A stretch of 64,000 bases of DNA. It comes from Polaromonas jejuensis NBRC 106434 (GTDB taxonomy: Bacteria > Pseudomonadota > Gammaproteobacteria > Burkholderiales > Burkholderiaceae_C). Below the pieces are notes generated by a model. The model was not told the DNA's origin. It saw only the letters and a list, made by a program, of their open reading frames with translations, and ran no database searches. Shown here one piece after another: positions 10,334 through 18,837 of the stretch. The position numbers were made by a program, and so were the translations under genes. Numbering within the stretch: position 1 is the first letter of the stretch; every line of letters begins with the position of its first letter. The stretch lies in contig NZ_BCYO01000016.1 of assembly GCF_001598235.1 (NCBI RefSeq), positions 55,403 through 119,402 of the forward strand. The letters run 5' to 3'.

Positions 10334-10477
10334 AAATTGAGGGCAATCAAACAGAATACGACATTCGGGCGAAAATGGGAATTGCAACCCGTGATGACCC
10401 GCGAGCCCAGCCCACCTGGCGAAAAGCCGGAAAAAGCATCAATTTCGCGCTATTTTTTTACTTTCTGAGGATATTCC

Positions 10478-11674
10478 ATGTCTTTGTTTACCGCTGTCGA
10501 AATGGCCCCTCGTGACCCCATCCTGGGTCTGAACGAGCAGTTCAATGCCGACACCAACCCGGCCAAGGTCAACCTCGGCGTCGGTGTCTATTTCGACGAC
10601 AACGGCAAGCTGCCCCTCTTGCAATGCGTGCAGGCAGCCGAAAAAGCCATGATGGCCACGCCTTCGCCGCGTGGCTACCTGCCGATTGACGGCATTGCCG
10701 CTTACGATGCGGCCGTCAAGGGACTGGTGTTTGGCGCTGACAGCGAACCCGTCACCTCCGGCCGCGTGGCCACCGTCCAGGGCATTGGCGGCACCGGCGG
10801 CCTGAAGATAGGCGCCGACTTCTTGAAGCACCTGAAGCCCAATGCCAAGGTGCTGATCAGCGACCCGAGCTGGGAAAACCACCGCGCCCTGTTCACCGAA
10901 GCCGGTTTCACGGTCGACACCTACGCCTACTACGATGCAGCCAAGCGCGGCGTCAATTTTGACGGCATGCTGGCCAGCCTGAACGCCGCCGCGCCCGGCA
11001 CCATTGTCGTGCTGCACGCCTGCTGCCACAACCCGACCGGCTACGACATCACTGCCGCCCAGTGGGACCAGGTGGTTGCAGCCGTCAAGGCCAAAGACCT
11101 CGTCGCCTTCCTCGACATGGCCTACCAGGGCTTTGGCTACGGCATTGCCGAAGATGGCGTCGTCATCGGCAAATTTGTGGCGGCCGGCCTGGATTTCTTT
11201 GTCTCCACCTCGTTTTCCAAGAGCTTCAGCCTGTACGGCGAACGCGTGGGCGCGCTCAGCGTGCTGTGCGAAAGCAAGGAAGAAGCCGCCCGCGTGCTGA
11301 GCCAGCTCAAGATCGTGATCCGCACCAACTACTCCAACCCGCCCATCCATGGCGGTGCGGTGGTCGCCGCCGTGCTCGGCAACCCCGAACTGCGCGCCCT
11401 GTGGGAGCAGGAACTGGGCGAGATGCGCGTGCGCATCAAGGCCATGCGCCAGAAACTGGTCGATGGCCTCAAGGCTGCCGGCGTGCAGCAGGACATGAGC
11501 TTCATCACCACCCAGATCGGCATGTTCAGCTACTCGGGCCTCTCCAAAGACCAGATGGTGCGCCTGCGCAACGAGTTTGGCGTGTACGGCACCGACACCG
11601 GCCGCATGTGCGTGGCGGCGCTCAACAGCAAGAACATCGACTACGTCTGCGCATCGATTGCCAAGGTGATGTAA
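10478..11674 (+). CDS. tyrB: Aromatic amino acid / aspartate aminotransferase
   Basis: 398-aa class I PLP aminotransferase of the AspC/TyrB subgroup. It would exchange amino groups between aromatic or dicarboxylic amino acids and 2-oxoglutarate. The PLP lysine is Lys248 in STSFSKSFSLYGERVG. The CHNPTGYD loop and IRTNYSNPP region near the arginine substrate site are typical. An SD-like TGAGGA precedes the ATG. It is divergent from uvrB and ends at a strong terminator. AspC versus TyrB specificity cannot be decided from sequence alone. Confidence 0.9.
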   Translation: MSLFTAVEMAPRDPILGLNEQFNADTNPAKVNLGVGVYFDDNGKLPLLQCVQAAEKAMMATPSPRGYLPIDGIAAYDAAVKGLVFGADSEPVTSGRVATVQGIGGTGGLKIGADFLKHLKPNAKVLISDPSWENHRALFTEAGFTVDTYAYYDAAKRGVNFDGMLASLNAAAPGTIVVLHACCHNPTGYDITAAQWDQVVAAVKAKDLVAFLDMAYQGFGYGIAEDGVVIGKFVAAGLDFFVSTSFSKSFSLYGERVGALSVLCESKEEAARVLSQLKIVIRTNYSNPPIHGGAVVAAVLGNPELRALWEQELGEMRVRIKAMRQKLVDGLKAAGVQQDMSFITTQIGMFSYSGLSKDQMVRLRNEFGVYGTDTGRMCVAALNSKNIDYVCASIAKVM

Positions 11675-11706
11675 GTTCCCCCCAGCCACTGACTGCTGAC
11701 CACCGT

Positions 11707-11738
11707 AAAAAAGCCGCCCTCAGGGCGGCTTTCCTTTT
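11707..11738 (+). terminator. tyrB terminator
   Basis: AAGCCGCCCT / AGGGCGGCTT hairpin, with A-run before and TTCCTTTTT after. It is directly downstream of tyrB. Confidence 0.8.
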
Positions 11739-11742
11739 TCAG

Positions 11743-11801
11743 GCATAAAAACTGGCTCCAGCCCCTATGCCTGCTGCGCAAGCAGCTACTCTTTCAATAG
11801 C
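11743..11801 (-). repeat. Dispersed ATAGCTGC-family repeat, intergenic, full copy
   Basis: Read on the minus strand: GCTATTGAAAG, then GTAGCTGCTTGCGC, a spacer, GGGGCTGGAGCC and a TTTTTATGC end. It is one of the most complete copies and lies between the tyrB terminator and the downstream minus-strand dioxygenase gene. Confidence 0.75.
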
Positions 11802-11822
11802 GCTTTCGCGACGGTTTGGCCA

Positions 11823-12677
11823 TCAACCCCAGACCACCGAGCGCATGGAAATCGAGCCGCCCTGGTAACTGGTGTTGAAAAAGCGCATGGCCTCCCTCGC
11901 CTCCACCGCGCCCGCAGCGTACAGCAGCGGCAGGTAGTGCTCATGTGTCGGGTGAGCCATCTTGGCCACCTGCCCCAGCTTCTGGAAATTCTGCAGAGCG
12001 TCCAGATTGCCCTGCTGGATGTAGCCACCGATGGTCTGATCAAACTCCAGCGCCCAGTCATAAGCCTGGCTGGCCGTGGCACCGCGCTGCATCTGGCGTA
12101 GGTTATGCACGATGTTGCCGCTGGCCACCACCAGCACGCCCCGGTCGCGCAAGGCCTTGAGCTGCTTGGCCAGTGCGTAATGGTCTTCGGGGCCGCGCGC
12201 GTAATCCATGCTGAGCTGGATCACAGGGATATCCGCCTCCGGGAACATGGGCTTGAGCACCGACCACGCGCCGTGGTCCAGCCCCCACTCCCCCCCATCC
12301 AGCCCCAACGGCGCCGAGGCCCGCTGGCGCACCAGCAGGCTGATGGCCTGGGCCGCCGCCGGCTCACCTGGCGCGGGGTATTGCTGGTCAAACAGCTCCT
12401 GCGGAAAACCACCAAAGTCGTGAATGGTTTTGGGCTGGGCCATCGCGGTCAGCCACCAGCCCTCGGTCAGCCAATGAGCCGAAATGCACAAAATCAGTTG
12501 CGGGCGCGGCCATTTGGCGCCGAACTCCGCGCCCAGCGCCTGCCAGCTGCGCCGGTATTCGTTGTCGCCAATGGCGTTCATGGGACTGCCGTGGCCGATA
12601 AAAAGCACCGGCATCCGGTCTGATTTTTTCAGGGATGGCAGGCGGTCAAGCGCGGCGGCGTCTGGGGTGGGCAGCAT
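11823..12677 (-). CDS. LigB/DODA-type extradiol ring-cleavage dioxygenase
   Basis: 284-aa class III extradiol dioxygenase of the 4,5-DOPA dioxygenase (YgiD) type. Probable metal-site histidines occur in VLFIGHGSPMNA, CISAHWL and GLDHGAWS. These enzymes open catecholic rings with Fe(II) or Zn(II); the natural substrate here is unknown. I chose ATG 12677 because AGGAAAA precedes it, although a TTG is in frame at 12698. It is divergent from phaZ with no obvious pathway partner. Confidence 0.85.
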   Translation of the reverse strand: MLPTPDAAALDRLPSLKKSDRMPVLFIGHGSPMNAIGDNEYRRSWQALGAEFGAKWPRPQLILCISAHWLTEGWWLTAMAQPKTIHDFGGFPQELFDQQYPAPGEPAAAQAISLLVRQRASAPLGLDGGEWGLDHGAWSVLKPMFPEADIPVIQLSMDYARGPEDHYALAKQLKALRDRGVLVVASGNIVHNLRQMQRGATASQAYDWALEFDQTIGGYIQQGNLDALQNFQKLGQVAKMAHPTHEHYLPLLYAAGAVEAREAMRFFNTSYQGGSISMRSVVWG

Positions 12678-12924
12678 ATATTTTCCTGTAAAGCGCAATG
12701 GCCCCTGGCAGCACCCAAGGCCGCAGGATCCTCGTCACAATCAGATGGTAATCGTTAGCGGCGCCCTGTGAACGCCTGGAAGCAGGCTTCTCACCCGGCC
12801 TGAATGGGTAGCCATGCGCCTGCCGGAAACCGCCGGCGCCTGTTAGCCTGTTATATTGCAAATCGCAACCCACTTCGATTTCCACTAAGATTTCACCCAG
12901 ACCGTCAAACCGAAAGTTCCTTCC

Positions 12925-14343
12925 ATGCTGTATCAAGTCTATGAAACCCAGCGCACCTTGATGGAACCCTTTGTTGACTTTGCGCAGGCCGCGGCAAAGC
13001 TCTACAGCAACCCCTTGTCGCCGCTAGGGCAAAACCCGTTCGCCCAGCGCGTGGCGGCCAGCTACAGCCTGATTTACCGCCTGGGCAAGGACTACGAAAA
13101 ACCGGCTTTTGACATCCAGAAGGTGGACGTGGATGGCACCAGCGTCGCCATTCACGAACGGGTCGAAATTGACAAGCCTTTTTGCGAACTGCGCCGCTTC
13201 AAGCGCTTTACCGACGACCCGGCGACGCTGACCAAGCTCAAGGGCCAGCCGGCCGTGCTGATCGTGGCGCCGCTGTCGGGCCACTACGCCACCCTGTTGC
13301 GCGACACCGTCAAAACCATGCTGAAAGACCACAAGGTCTACATCACCGACTGGAAAAACGCCCGCACCGTGCCCCTGTCCGAGGGCTGCTTCAGCCTCGA
13401 CGACTACGTCAACTACGTGCAGGAATTCATACGCCATGTGCAGGGCATTTACGGCAACTGCCACGTCATCAGCGTGTGCCAGCCCACCGTGCCGGTGCTG
13501 GCGGGCATCTCGCTGATGGCGTCGCGCGGCGAATCCACGCCGCTGAGCATGACCATGATGGGCGGCCCGATTGACGCCCGCAAATCGCCGACGGCCGTCA
13601 ACAACCTGGCCATGAACAAAAGCTACGAGTGGTTTGAAAACAACGTGATTTACCGCGTGCCCAGCAGCTTCCCCGGTGCAGGGCGACGCGTGTATCCCGG
13701 CTTTTTGCAGCACAGCGGCTTTGTAGCCATGAACCCCGACCGCCACGCCAGCAGCCACTACGACTACTTCCAGGACCTGATCAAGGGCGACGACGCCAGC
13801 GCAGAGGCCCACCGCAGGTTTTACGACGAGTACAACGCAGTGCTGGACATGGACGCTGATTACTACCTGGACACCATCAAGACCGTGTTCCAGGAGTTCA
13901 AGCTGGTGAATGGCACCTGGGATGTGATGGGCGTAGACGGCAAACTTGAACGCGTACGCCCCGAGGACATCAAGACCACGGCCCACTTCACCATCGAAGG
14001 CGAGCTGGATGACATTTCCGGGGCCGGCCAGACCGAAGCCGCCCACAGCCTTTGCTACAACGTCCCGAAGGCGCGCCAGCAGCATCTGGAAGTCAAGGGT
14101 GCGGGCCACTACGGGATTTTCAGCGGCCGCCGCTGGCGCGAATTCGTCTATCCGCAGGTCAAGGCCTTTATTCTTGAAAACAATCAACCCCTGGCCCAGG
14201 CTGATCGGGCGCCCTCAGCTACCAAAACAGTAGCAAAATCCGCCGCTTCCGCTTCCGCTTCCGCCGCCGCCAAAGCGATAGCCAAAGCCACGGTAAAACC
14301 AGCCGGCAAGTCAGCCGCCCCAAGGCGCGCGCGCAGCGCCTGA
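12925..14343 (+). CDS. phaZ: Intracellular polyhydroxybutyrate depolymerase
   Basis: 472-aa intracellular PHB depolymerase of the Ralstonia PhaZ1 type, which releases hydroxybutyrate units from native granules. The nucleophile is a cysteine, Cys185 in VISVCQPTVP, near Cys183 of the studied enzyme. The late GAGHYGIFSGRRWRE segment holds the probable catalytic His. The last ~40 residues (after about 430) form an Ala/Lys-rich low-complexity tail that the core fold does not need. It stands apart from phaCAB, which lies at 39.7-43.5 kb. Confidence 0.92.
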   Translation: MLYQVYETQRTLMEPFVDFAQAAAKLYSNPLSPLGQNPFAQRVAASYSLIYRLGKDYEKPAFDIQKVDVDGTSVAIHERVEIDKPFCELRRFKRFTDDPATLTKLKGQPAVLIVAPLSGHYATLLRDTVKTMLKDHKVYITDWKNARTVPLSEGCFSLDDYVNYVQEFIRHVQGIYGNCHVISVCQPTVPVLAGISLMASRGESTPLSMTMMGGPIDARKSPTAVNNLAMNKSYEWFENNVIYRVPSSFPGAGRRVYPGFLQHSGFVAMNPDRHASSHYDYFQDLIKGDDASAEAHRRFYDEYNAVLDMDADYYLDTIKTVFQEFKLVNGTWDVMGVDGKLERVRPEDIKTTAHFTIEGELDDISGAGQTEAAHSLCYNVPKARQQHLEVKGAGHYGIFSGRRWREFVYPQVKAFILENNQPLAQADRAPSATKTVAKSAASASASAAAKAIAKATVKPAGKSAAPRRARSA

Positions 14344-14391
14344 TTTCACAGCGCGGCGCGGCAGGCCAGTTACAAGTAGGACAATAGGCGG

Positions 14392-15081
14392 GTGAGCCCA
14401 CCCGCCGAAAGCCTCCTTTTTGACCGCATTAATGCCGCGCTGCCGCAAACCCAGTGCACGCGCTGCGGCTACCCCGACTGCGCGGCCTACGCGCAAGCCA
14501 TCGCCGCTGGCGAAGCCGCCATCAACCAGTGCCCCCCGGGCGGTGCCGAGGGCATCGCCCGCCTTGCCGCCATCACCGGCCTGCCCGTACAGCCGCTGAA
14601 CCCGGCCAACGGCGTCGAAGGCCCGCGTGCCGTGGCCATCATTGACGAAAACTGGTGCATAGGCTGCACCCTGTGCATCAAGGCCTGCCCGACCGACGCG
14701 ATTGTGGGCAGCAACAAGATGATGCATACCGTGATCGAGCCTTACTGCACCGGCTGCGAGCTGTGCGTGCCGGTGTGCCCGGTGGACTGCATCAGCCTGG
14801 AAAATGTCACGGGTACGCGCACCGGCTGGAGCGCCTGGTCGCAGGCCGAGGCCGACACGGCCCGTAGCCGCTATGAGTTTCATAGCTACCAGCGCAGCCT
14901 GGATAAGGGCCAGAGCCCTAAAAAGCTTGAAAAAATGGAGAAAGCGCCGCAGCCCGCCGACAGCCAGGCGCCAGGAAACCCGGCGCGTTCAGAGGCCGAT
15001 GCGGCCGTGGCCGAGCGCAAGCGTGCGGTGATTGAGGCTGCACTGGCCCGGGCGCGGGCGCAGCGCGAGCAAAAAACCTGA
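14392..15081 (+). CDS. RnfB-like ferredoxin (soluble electron-transport protein)
   Basis: 229-aa Fe-S protein related to RnfB/RsxB. It has an N-terminal Fes-type cluster motif (CTRCGYPDC...NQCPPGG) and two 4Fe-4S ferredoxin motifs ([24 protein letters not shown]). It lacks the N-terminal membrane helix of true RnfB, and no other rnf gene is nearby, so it is probably a cytosolic electron carrier. The start is GTG 14392. Residues about 161-176, just after the ferredoxin domain, are encoded by a dispersed repeat copy. The C-terminus is charged and probably disordered. Confidence 0.85.
   Translation: MSPPAESLLFDRINAALPQTQCTRCGYPDCAAYAQAIAAGEAAINQCPPGGAEGIARLAAITGLPVQPLNPANGVEGPRAVAIIDENWCIGCTLCIKACPTDAIVGSNKMMHTVIEPYCTGCELCVPVCPVDCISLENVTGTRTGWSAWSQAEADTARSRYEFHSYQRSLDKGQSPKKLEKMEKAPQPADSQAPGNPARSEADAAVAERKRAVIEAALARARAQREQKT
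14871..14919 (+). repeat. Dispersed ATAGCTGC-family repeat, copy inside the rnfB-like gene
   Basis: CTATGAGTTTCATAGCTACC then GCGC, spacer, and AAGGGCCAGAGCCC fit the family layout. It is translated in frame as a linker after the ferredoxin domain. Confidence 0.65.
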
Positions 15082-15120
15082 ACCGACCGCCACCCGGGGA
15101 TTGAGGGCCGGCAAGCGCCC

Positions 15121-16158
15121 TCAGGCCGGCAGCCGGGTCAGGCCCAGCACCTCGGACTCATAGGCGTGCAGCGACGGCGCTCCACCGGTGTGTATGAACA
15201 GCACGTTCTCATCGCGCTTGAAAAAGCCCCGGCGCGCCAGGCCTATCAGGCCGGCCATGATTTTTCCGGTGTAGACCGGGTCCAGCAAAATCGCCTCGGT
15301 GCGCGCCAGCAGCTGCACGGCCTCCACCATGGCCTGGTTCGGCACCGAGTATTTGGGCCGCCACCAGTCGCCAAAACTCAGCACCGCCTCGCGCGGAATC
15401 GTCATGTCCAGGCCCAGCAAGTCGGCCACGGCCTGCGCTTCCTTGTGCACCAGCGGATCCTGGTCGGCCGGATCGCGGCTCACGCCAATGCCGATGAGCG
15501 GGATGTTGATGCGGTTGCCCAGAAAGCCTGCCAGCAGGCCGCCGTGCGTGCCGGAGCTGCCCGAGCCGACGACGATCTTGTCGATTTGCACGCCCTGCTC
15601 GAAGAACTGCTGCTGCAGCTCCTGTGCGCAGGCCACATAACCGAGCCCGCCAATCGCGTTGGAGCCACCGCCCGGCACGATGTAGCCCTTGCGGCCCTCT
15701 TTGGCCAGCTCGGCCGCCACTTGCTGCATGGCTTCGAGCATGTTGCTGCCGGCCGGCACCACGCTGAGCGCCTCCACGCCCAGCAGACGGAACAGGAAAT
15801 TGTTGCCGCTGGCGTCCGGCTTGTAGCTGCCCGGCACGCGCTCTTCAATCACAAAGCGGCATTTGAGGCCTTCCTTGATGGCCGCGCTGAGCGTGGCGCG
15901 GCAATGGTTGGACTGCGGTGCGCCGCAGGTGATCAATGTGTCAGCGCCCTGCGCCAGCGCGTCGGCCACCAGAAACTCCAGCTTGCGCGTCTTGTTGCCA
16001 CCGGGCGTCAGGCCCAGCATATCGTCGCGCTTGATCCACACATTGGGGCCGCCGCCGACATCGCAGCTGGCACGCAGGGCTTTCGTGAAATGCGGCAAAA
16101 ACTCCAGCGGGGTGGCGCCGTGGGAGTAACGGCGGCGGGGAAAGCGGGATAAATCCAT
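15121..16158 (-). CDS. dcyD: D-cysteine desulfhydrase (ACC deaminase family)
   Basis: 345-aa fold-type II PLP enzyme. The PLP lysine is Lys56 in TPGGNKTRKLEF. The family includes ACC deaminase, but that enzyme carries Glu and Leu at two diagnostic sites. Here both are threonine, Thr297 (PVYTGK) and Thr324 (FIHTGG), which points to D-cysteine desulfhydrase (D-cysteine to pyruvate, sulfide and ammonia). It follows the yeiH-type exporter gene by 56 bp on the same strand, suggesting a sulfur-related operon. Confidence 0.85.
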   Translation of the reverse strand: MDLSRFPRRRYSHGATPLEFLPHFTKALRASCDVGGGPNVWIKRDDMLGLTPGGNKTRKLEFLVADALAQGADTLITCGAPQSNHCRATLSAAIKEGLKCRFVIEERVPGSYKPDASGNNFLFRLLGVEALSVVPAGSNMLEAMQQVAAELAKEGRKGYIVPGGGSNAIGGLGYVACAQELQQQFFEQGVQIDKIVVGSGSSGTHGGLLAGFLGNRINIPLIGIGVSRDPADQDPLVHKEAQAVADLLGLDMTIPREAVLSFGDWWRPKYSVPNQAMVEAVQLLARTEAILLDPVYTGKIMAGLIGLARRGFFKRDENVLFIHTGGAPSLHAYESEVLGLTRLPA

Positions 16159-16214
16159 GTCTCAATCCTCCATTGGTAAAAACTGACAAACCATAACCGA
16201 AAGATCGGCAGTCT

Positions 16215-17309
16215 TCAGTCGACTACCCAGCACAGAAGCGCTCCTGCGCTGACGAGAAAAACAAACAACATACCGGCCAGCACCATGGGGCGGCGGCCCG
16301 CGCGCAGCAAGTCGCCCACACGTGTGTGCAGCCCAATCGCCAGCATGGCCGAGGCCAGCAGCCAATCGTCGAAGGTGATCAAGGCCGGTTTCCAATCGGC
16401 CGGCACCCAGCCCGCAGAGTGCAGCGCCATGACGGCGATAAAGCCCAGCGCAAACCAGGGCACGGACTTCAGCACCGCGTGTGCGCGCCCTGCCGGCCCC
16501 TTGGCGGGCCTTGCCGGCTGGCGGCTGCCCTGCGGCCACAAGGCAATCAGCAGCAGCAAGGGCGCCAGGGCCAGCACCCGCACCATCTTGGCCACCACGG
16601 CGGCATCAGCCACGGCCGGGTTGATCATCTGGCCGGCAGCAATCACCTGCGCCACCTCGTGCAAGGTAGCGCCGGTGAAGATACCAAACAGACGCGCGCT
16701 GACGGGCCACTGCCACTGCTGCACGGCCAGTTCGTACAAAGACGGGTACAAGAACATGCCCAAGGTGCCAAACAGCACCACCGTGGCCACCGCCACGGCG
16801 GTCTGGCGCTCATCACTGCGCAGCACCGAGGCCACCGCAATGGCCGCGGCCGCGCCGCAAACGGCGCTGCCCGCACTGATCACCAGGGCCTCACGCCAGC
16901 CCAGGCCCAGCAGCCGGGTGCCCAGCCAGATGCCTGCCAGCAAGGTGGCCGCCAGCATCAGCAGCGGCACCACCACGCCAGCCGCGCCCAGCGCCACGAC
17001 AGCCGCAAAGGTCAGCCGCAAGCCATACAAGGCCACGCCCAGCCGCAGCAGGTACTGGCGCGCCAGGCCGGCACCGGGGCTCAGCGGCAGCAACCAGCGC
17101 TTGGGCAGCAAGTTGCCGGCCAGCATGCCTGCCCCGATGGCCAATGTCAGCGGCGACAAGCCCGTGCCGGCCAAGAGCGGCCAGCGCGCCAGCCACAGCA
17201 TCAGTGCGGCCACCAGGCCCAGCGGTAAAAAGCTCAGCCACAGCGCGTTGTGGCCTGCTGGAGCGGTGACAACTGGGGCGGCGCGGGGAGTCGTAGAGAG
17301 GGAAGACAT
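16215..17309 (-). CDS. yeiH: YeiH-family (UPF0324) putative sulfate/sulfur-oxyanion exporter
   Basis: 364-aa integral membrane protein with about ten hydrophobic segments. It matches the YeiH/UPF0324 family, sometimes annotated as putative sulfate exporter. I prefer ATG 17309 (MSSLSTTPRA) over a GTG at 17357. Divergent from a YeiE-type LysR gene, the same arrangement as in enterobacteria, and upstream of dcyD. The transported ion is inferred, not shown. Confidence 0.85.
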   Translation of the reverse strand: MSSLSTTPRAAPVVTAPAGHNALWLSFLPLGLVAALMLWLARWPLLAGTGLSPLTLAIGAGMLAGNLLPKRWLLPLSPGAGLARQYLLRLGVALYGLRLTFAAVVALGAAGVVVPLLMLAATLLAGIWLGTRLLGLGWREALVISAGSAVCGAAAAIAVASVLRSDERQTAVAVATVVLFGTLGMFLYPSLYELAVQQWQWPVSARLFGIFTGATLHEVAQVIAAGQMINPAVADAAVVAKMVRVLALAPLLLLIALWPQGSRQPARPAKGPAGRAHAVLKSVPWFALGFIAVMALHSAGWVPADWKPALITFDDWLLASAMLAIGLHTRVGDLLRAGRRPMVLAGMLFVFLVSAGALLCWVVD

Positions 17310-17374
17310 GCAAAGACTTGAGTAAAGTAAAGACAGCCCCAAGCCTAAGTGCCGCACTCAAATAAGTAAAATCG

Positions 17375-17390
17375 GTAATAACAGTATTAC
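17375..17390. promoter_or_regulatory. Palindromic operator candidate between yeiH and yeiE-type gene
   Basis: GTAATA-ACAG-TATTAC is a perfect 6-bp inverted repeat in the 98-bp divergent intergenic region, 18 bp before the LysR start. Spacing and AT-richness suit a LysR-type binding site. Confidence 0.5.
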
Positions 17391-17407
17391 TTATCTGTAT
17401 TAACGAT

Positions 17408-18322
17408 ATGAAAGCCCGCCCTCTTCGCCTCACGCTGCGCCAGCTCTCGGTATTTGCGGCCGTGGCCCAGCATGGCACGACCGTCGGAGCCGCCGATGAA
17501 CTGGCGCTGTCGCAATCCGCAGTCAGCGGCGCACTGGCCGATCTGGAGCAAGCGCTGGGCGGCGCCCTGTTTGACCGTTTCGGGCGGCGGCTGGTCATCA
17601 ATGAGACCGGGCGCATGCTGTTTCCACGGGTGCTGTCGCTGCTGGAGCAGGCCCATGAGCTGGAACGCCTGCCGCTAACCTCGGGCGTGCAGCTGCGCGT
17701 GGCGGCCAGCAACACCATTGGCAGTTACATCCTGCCCGCCCTGCTGGCCGGTTTTCGCAATGTGCAAAGCGGGCCTTGTGCGCTGGACATGCGCATTGGC
17801 AACACCCGCGAGACGCTGCAGGCCTTGCTGAAATTCGAGGCCGACATCGGCCTGGTGGAAGGCCATTGCCAAGGCAATGAGCTGGTCAGCACACACTGGG
17901 GTGATGACGAAATGCTGGTGGTGGTCAGCCCCTCGCATGCGCTGGCCCGCACTAGCCCAGGCAGCCCCGGTGCAGCCGCGCTGCGCGATGCGGACTGGGT
18001 GGTGCGCGAGCCCGGCTCGGGCACGCGCGAGATCATCGAAGAGCGCTTGGCGCCGCAGTTCGGCCCGCTGCGCTTTGCGCTGGAACTCGGCAACGCCGAG
18101 GCCATCAAGCGCGCGGTGATGAGTGGCTTTGGCGTGAGTTGCCTGTCATGGCATGTGGTGGGCGATGAAATTGCGCGGGGCACGCTGGTGGCGCTGCGTG
18201 AAGGTTTGCCGCCGCTGGTGCGCCCCTTGCATCTGGTCCTTCACAAGGACAAATACCTCACGCACGGCTTGCGCGCCTTCACCGACTATTTGCAGCAGAA
18301 CAGGCCCAAGCCCCTGGGCTGA
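17408..18322 (+). CDS. LysR-family regulator, YeiE-like
   Basis: 304-aa LysR-type regulator: N-terminal HTH (RLTLRQLSVFAAVAQHG to QSAVSGALADLEQALG) and a C-terminal effector domain with the EPGSGTREIIEE element of the YeiE/CysB-like ligand pocket. Enterobacterial YeiE responds to sulfite and controls the divergent yeiH. The same divergent arrangement with a yeiH-type gene here, plus dcyD behind it, supports a sulfur-stress role by inference. Confidence 0.85.
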   Translation: MKARPLRLTLRQLSVFAAVAQHGTTVGAADELALSQSAVSGALADLEQALGGALFDRFGRRLVINETGRMLFPRVLSLLEQAHELERLPLTSGVQLRVAASNTIGSYILPALLAGFRNVQSGPCALDMRIGNTRETLQALLKFEADIGLVEGHCQGNELVSTHWGDDEMLVVVSPSHALARTSPGSPGAAALRDADWVVREPGSGTREIIEERLAPQFGPLRFALELGNAEAIKRAVMSGFGVSCLSWHVVGDEIARGTLVALREGLPPLVRPLHLVLHKDKYLTHGLRAFTDYLQQNRPKPLG

Positions 18323-18323
18323 A

Positions 18324-18818
18324 TCAGGCCCCGGCCAAGGCCGCAAAAGCCTTGATCACCTCGGGCGGCGCCTGCACCATTTCGATCAGCACGCCCTCGC
18401 CCGACACCGGAAACTCGTCGCTGGACTTGGGGTGTAAAAAACAGATGTCAAAACCGGCAGCGCCCTTGCGGATGCCGCCCGGCGCAAAGCGCACGCCCTG
18501 GGCCGTCAACCATTCCACCGCCTTGGACAAGTCGTCAATCCATAGCCCCACATGGTTGAGCGGGGTGGTGTGCACGGCCGGCTTTTTCGTTTCATCCAGC
18601 GGCTGCATCAGATCGACCTCGACCTTGAACGGCCCGCTGCCCATGGCGCAAATGTCTTCGTCAACGTTCTCACGCTCGCTCACGAAGTTGCCGGTGACTT
18701 CCAGACCCAGCATGTCCACCCATAAGGTGCGCAGACGGTCCTTGCTGGCGCCTCCGATGGCAATTTGCTGGATGCCCAGGACTTTAAAGGGACGCGTGGT
18801 CATCGCCGACTCGATCAT
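18324..18818 (-). CDS. VOC-family protein, probable methylmalonyl-CoA epimerase
   Basis: 164-aa vicinal-oxygen-chelate protein with two betaalphabetabetabeta modules. The second opens [18 protein letters not shown] and ends FLHPKSS...[10 protein letters not shown], similar to the FLHPKS/GVLIEL signature of methylmalonyl-CoA epimerases. It would convert (S)- to (R)-methylmalonyl-CoA between propionyl-CoA carboxylase and the mutase. Start ATG 18818 has GGTGGA upstream. It is last in the operon after pccA, 19 bp away. A generic glyoxalase-fold annotation is the alternative. Confidence 0.75.
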   Translation of the reverse strand: MIESAMTTRPFKVLGIQQIAIGGASKDRLRTLWVDMLGLEVTGNFVSERENVDEDICAMGSGPFKVEVDLMQPLDETKKPAVHTTPLNHVGLWIDDLSKAVEWLTAQGVRFAPGGIRKGAAGFDICFLHPKSSDEFPVSGEGVLIEMVQAPPEVIKAFAALAGA

Positions 18819-18837
18819 GTGACTTCCACCTTTGCGT

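Noticed and set aside
8268..10334. 688-codon open frame on the plus strand opposite uvrB
   Set aside because: It is the antisense shadow of uvrB, typical of GC-rich DNA; the translation is His/Gln/Val-rich without any domain.
14215..14250. GCTACCAAAACAGTAGC in the phaZ tail as another dispersed repeat copy
   Set aside because: It shares only the outer GCTA/TAGC symmetry; the TGCGC and GGGCTGGAGCC modules are absent.
15121..16158. ACC deaminase assignment
   Set aside because: Both diagnostic positions carry Thr (297, 324) instead of Glu and Leu, matching D-cysteine desulfhydrase.
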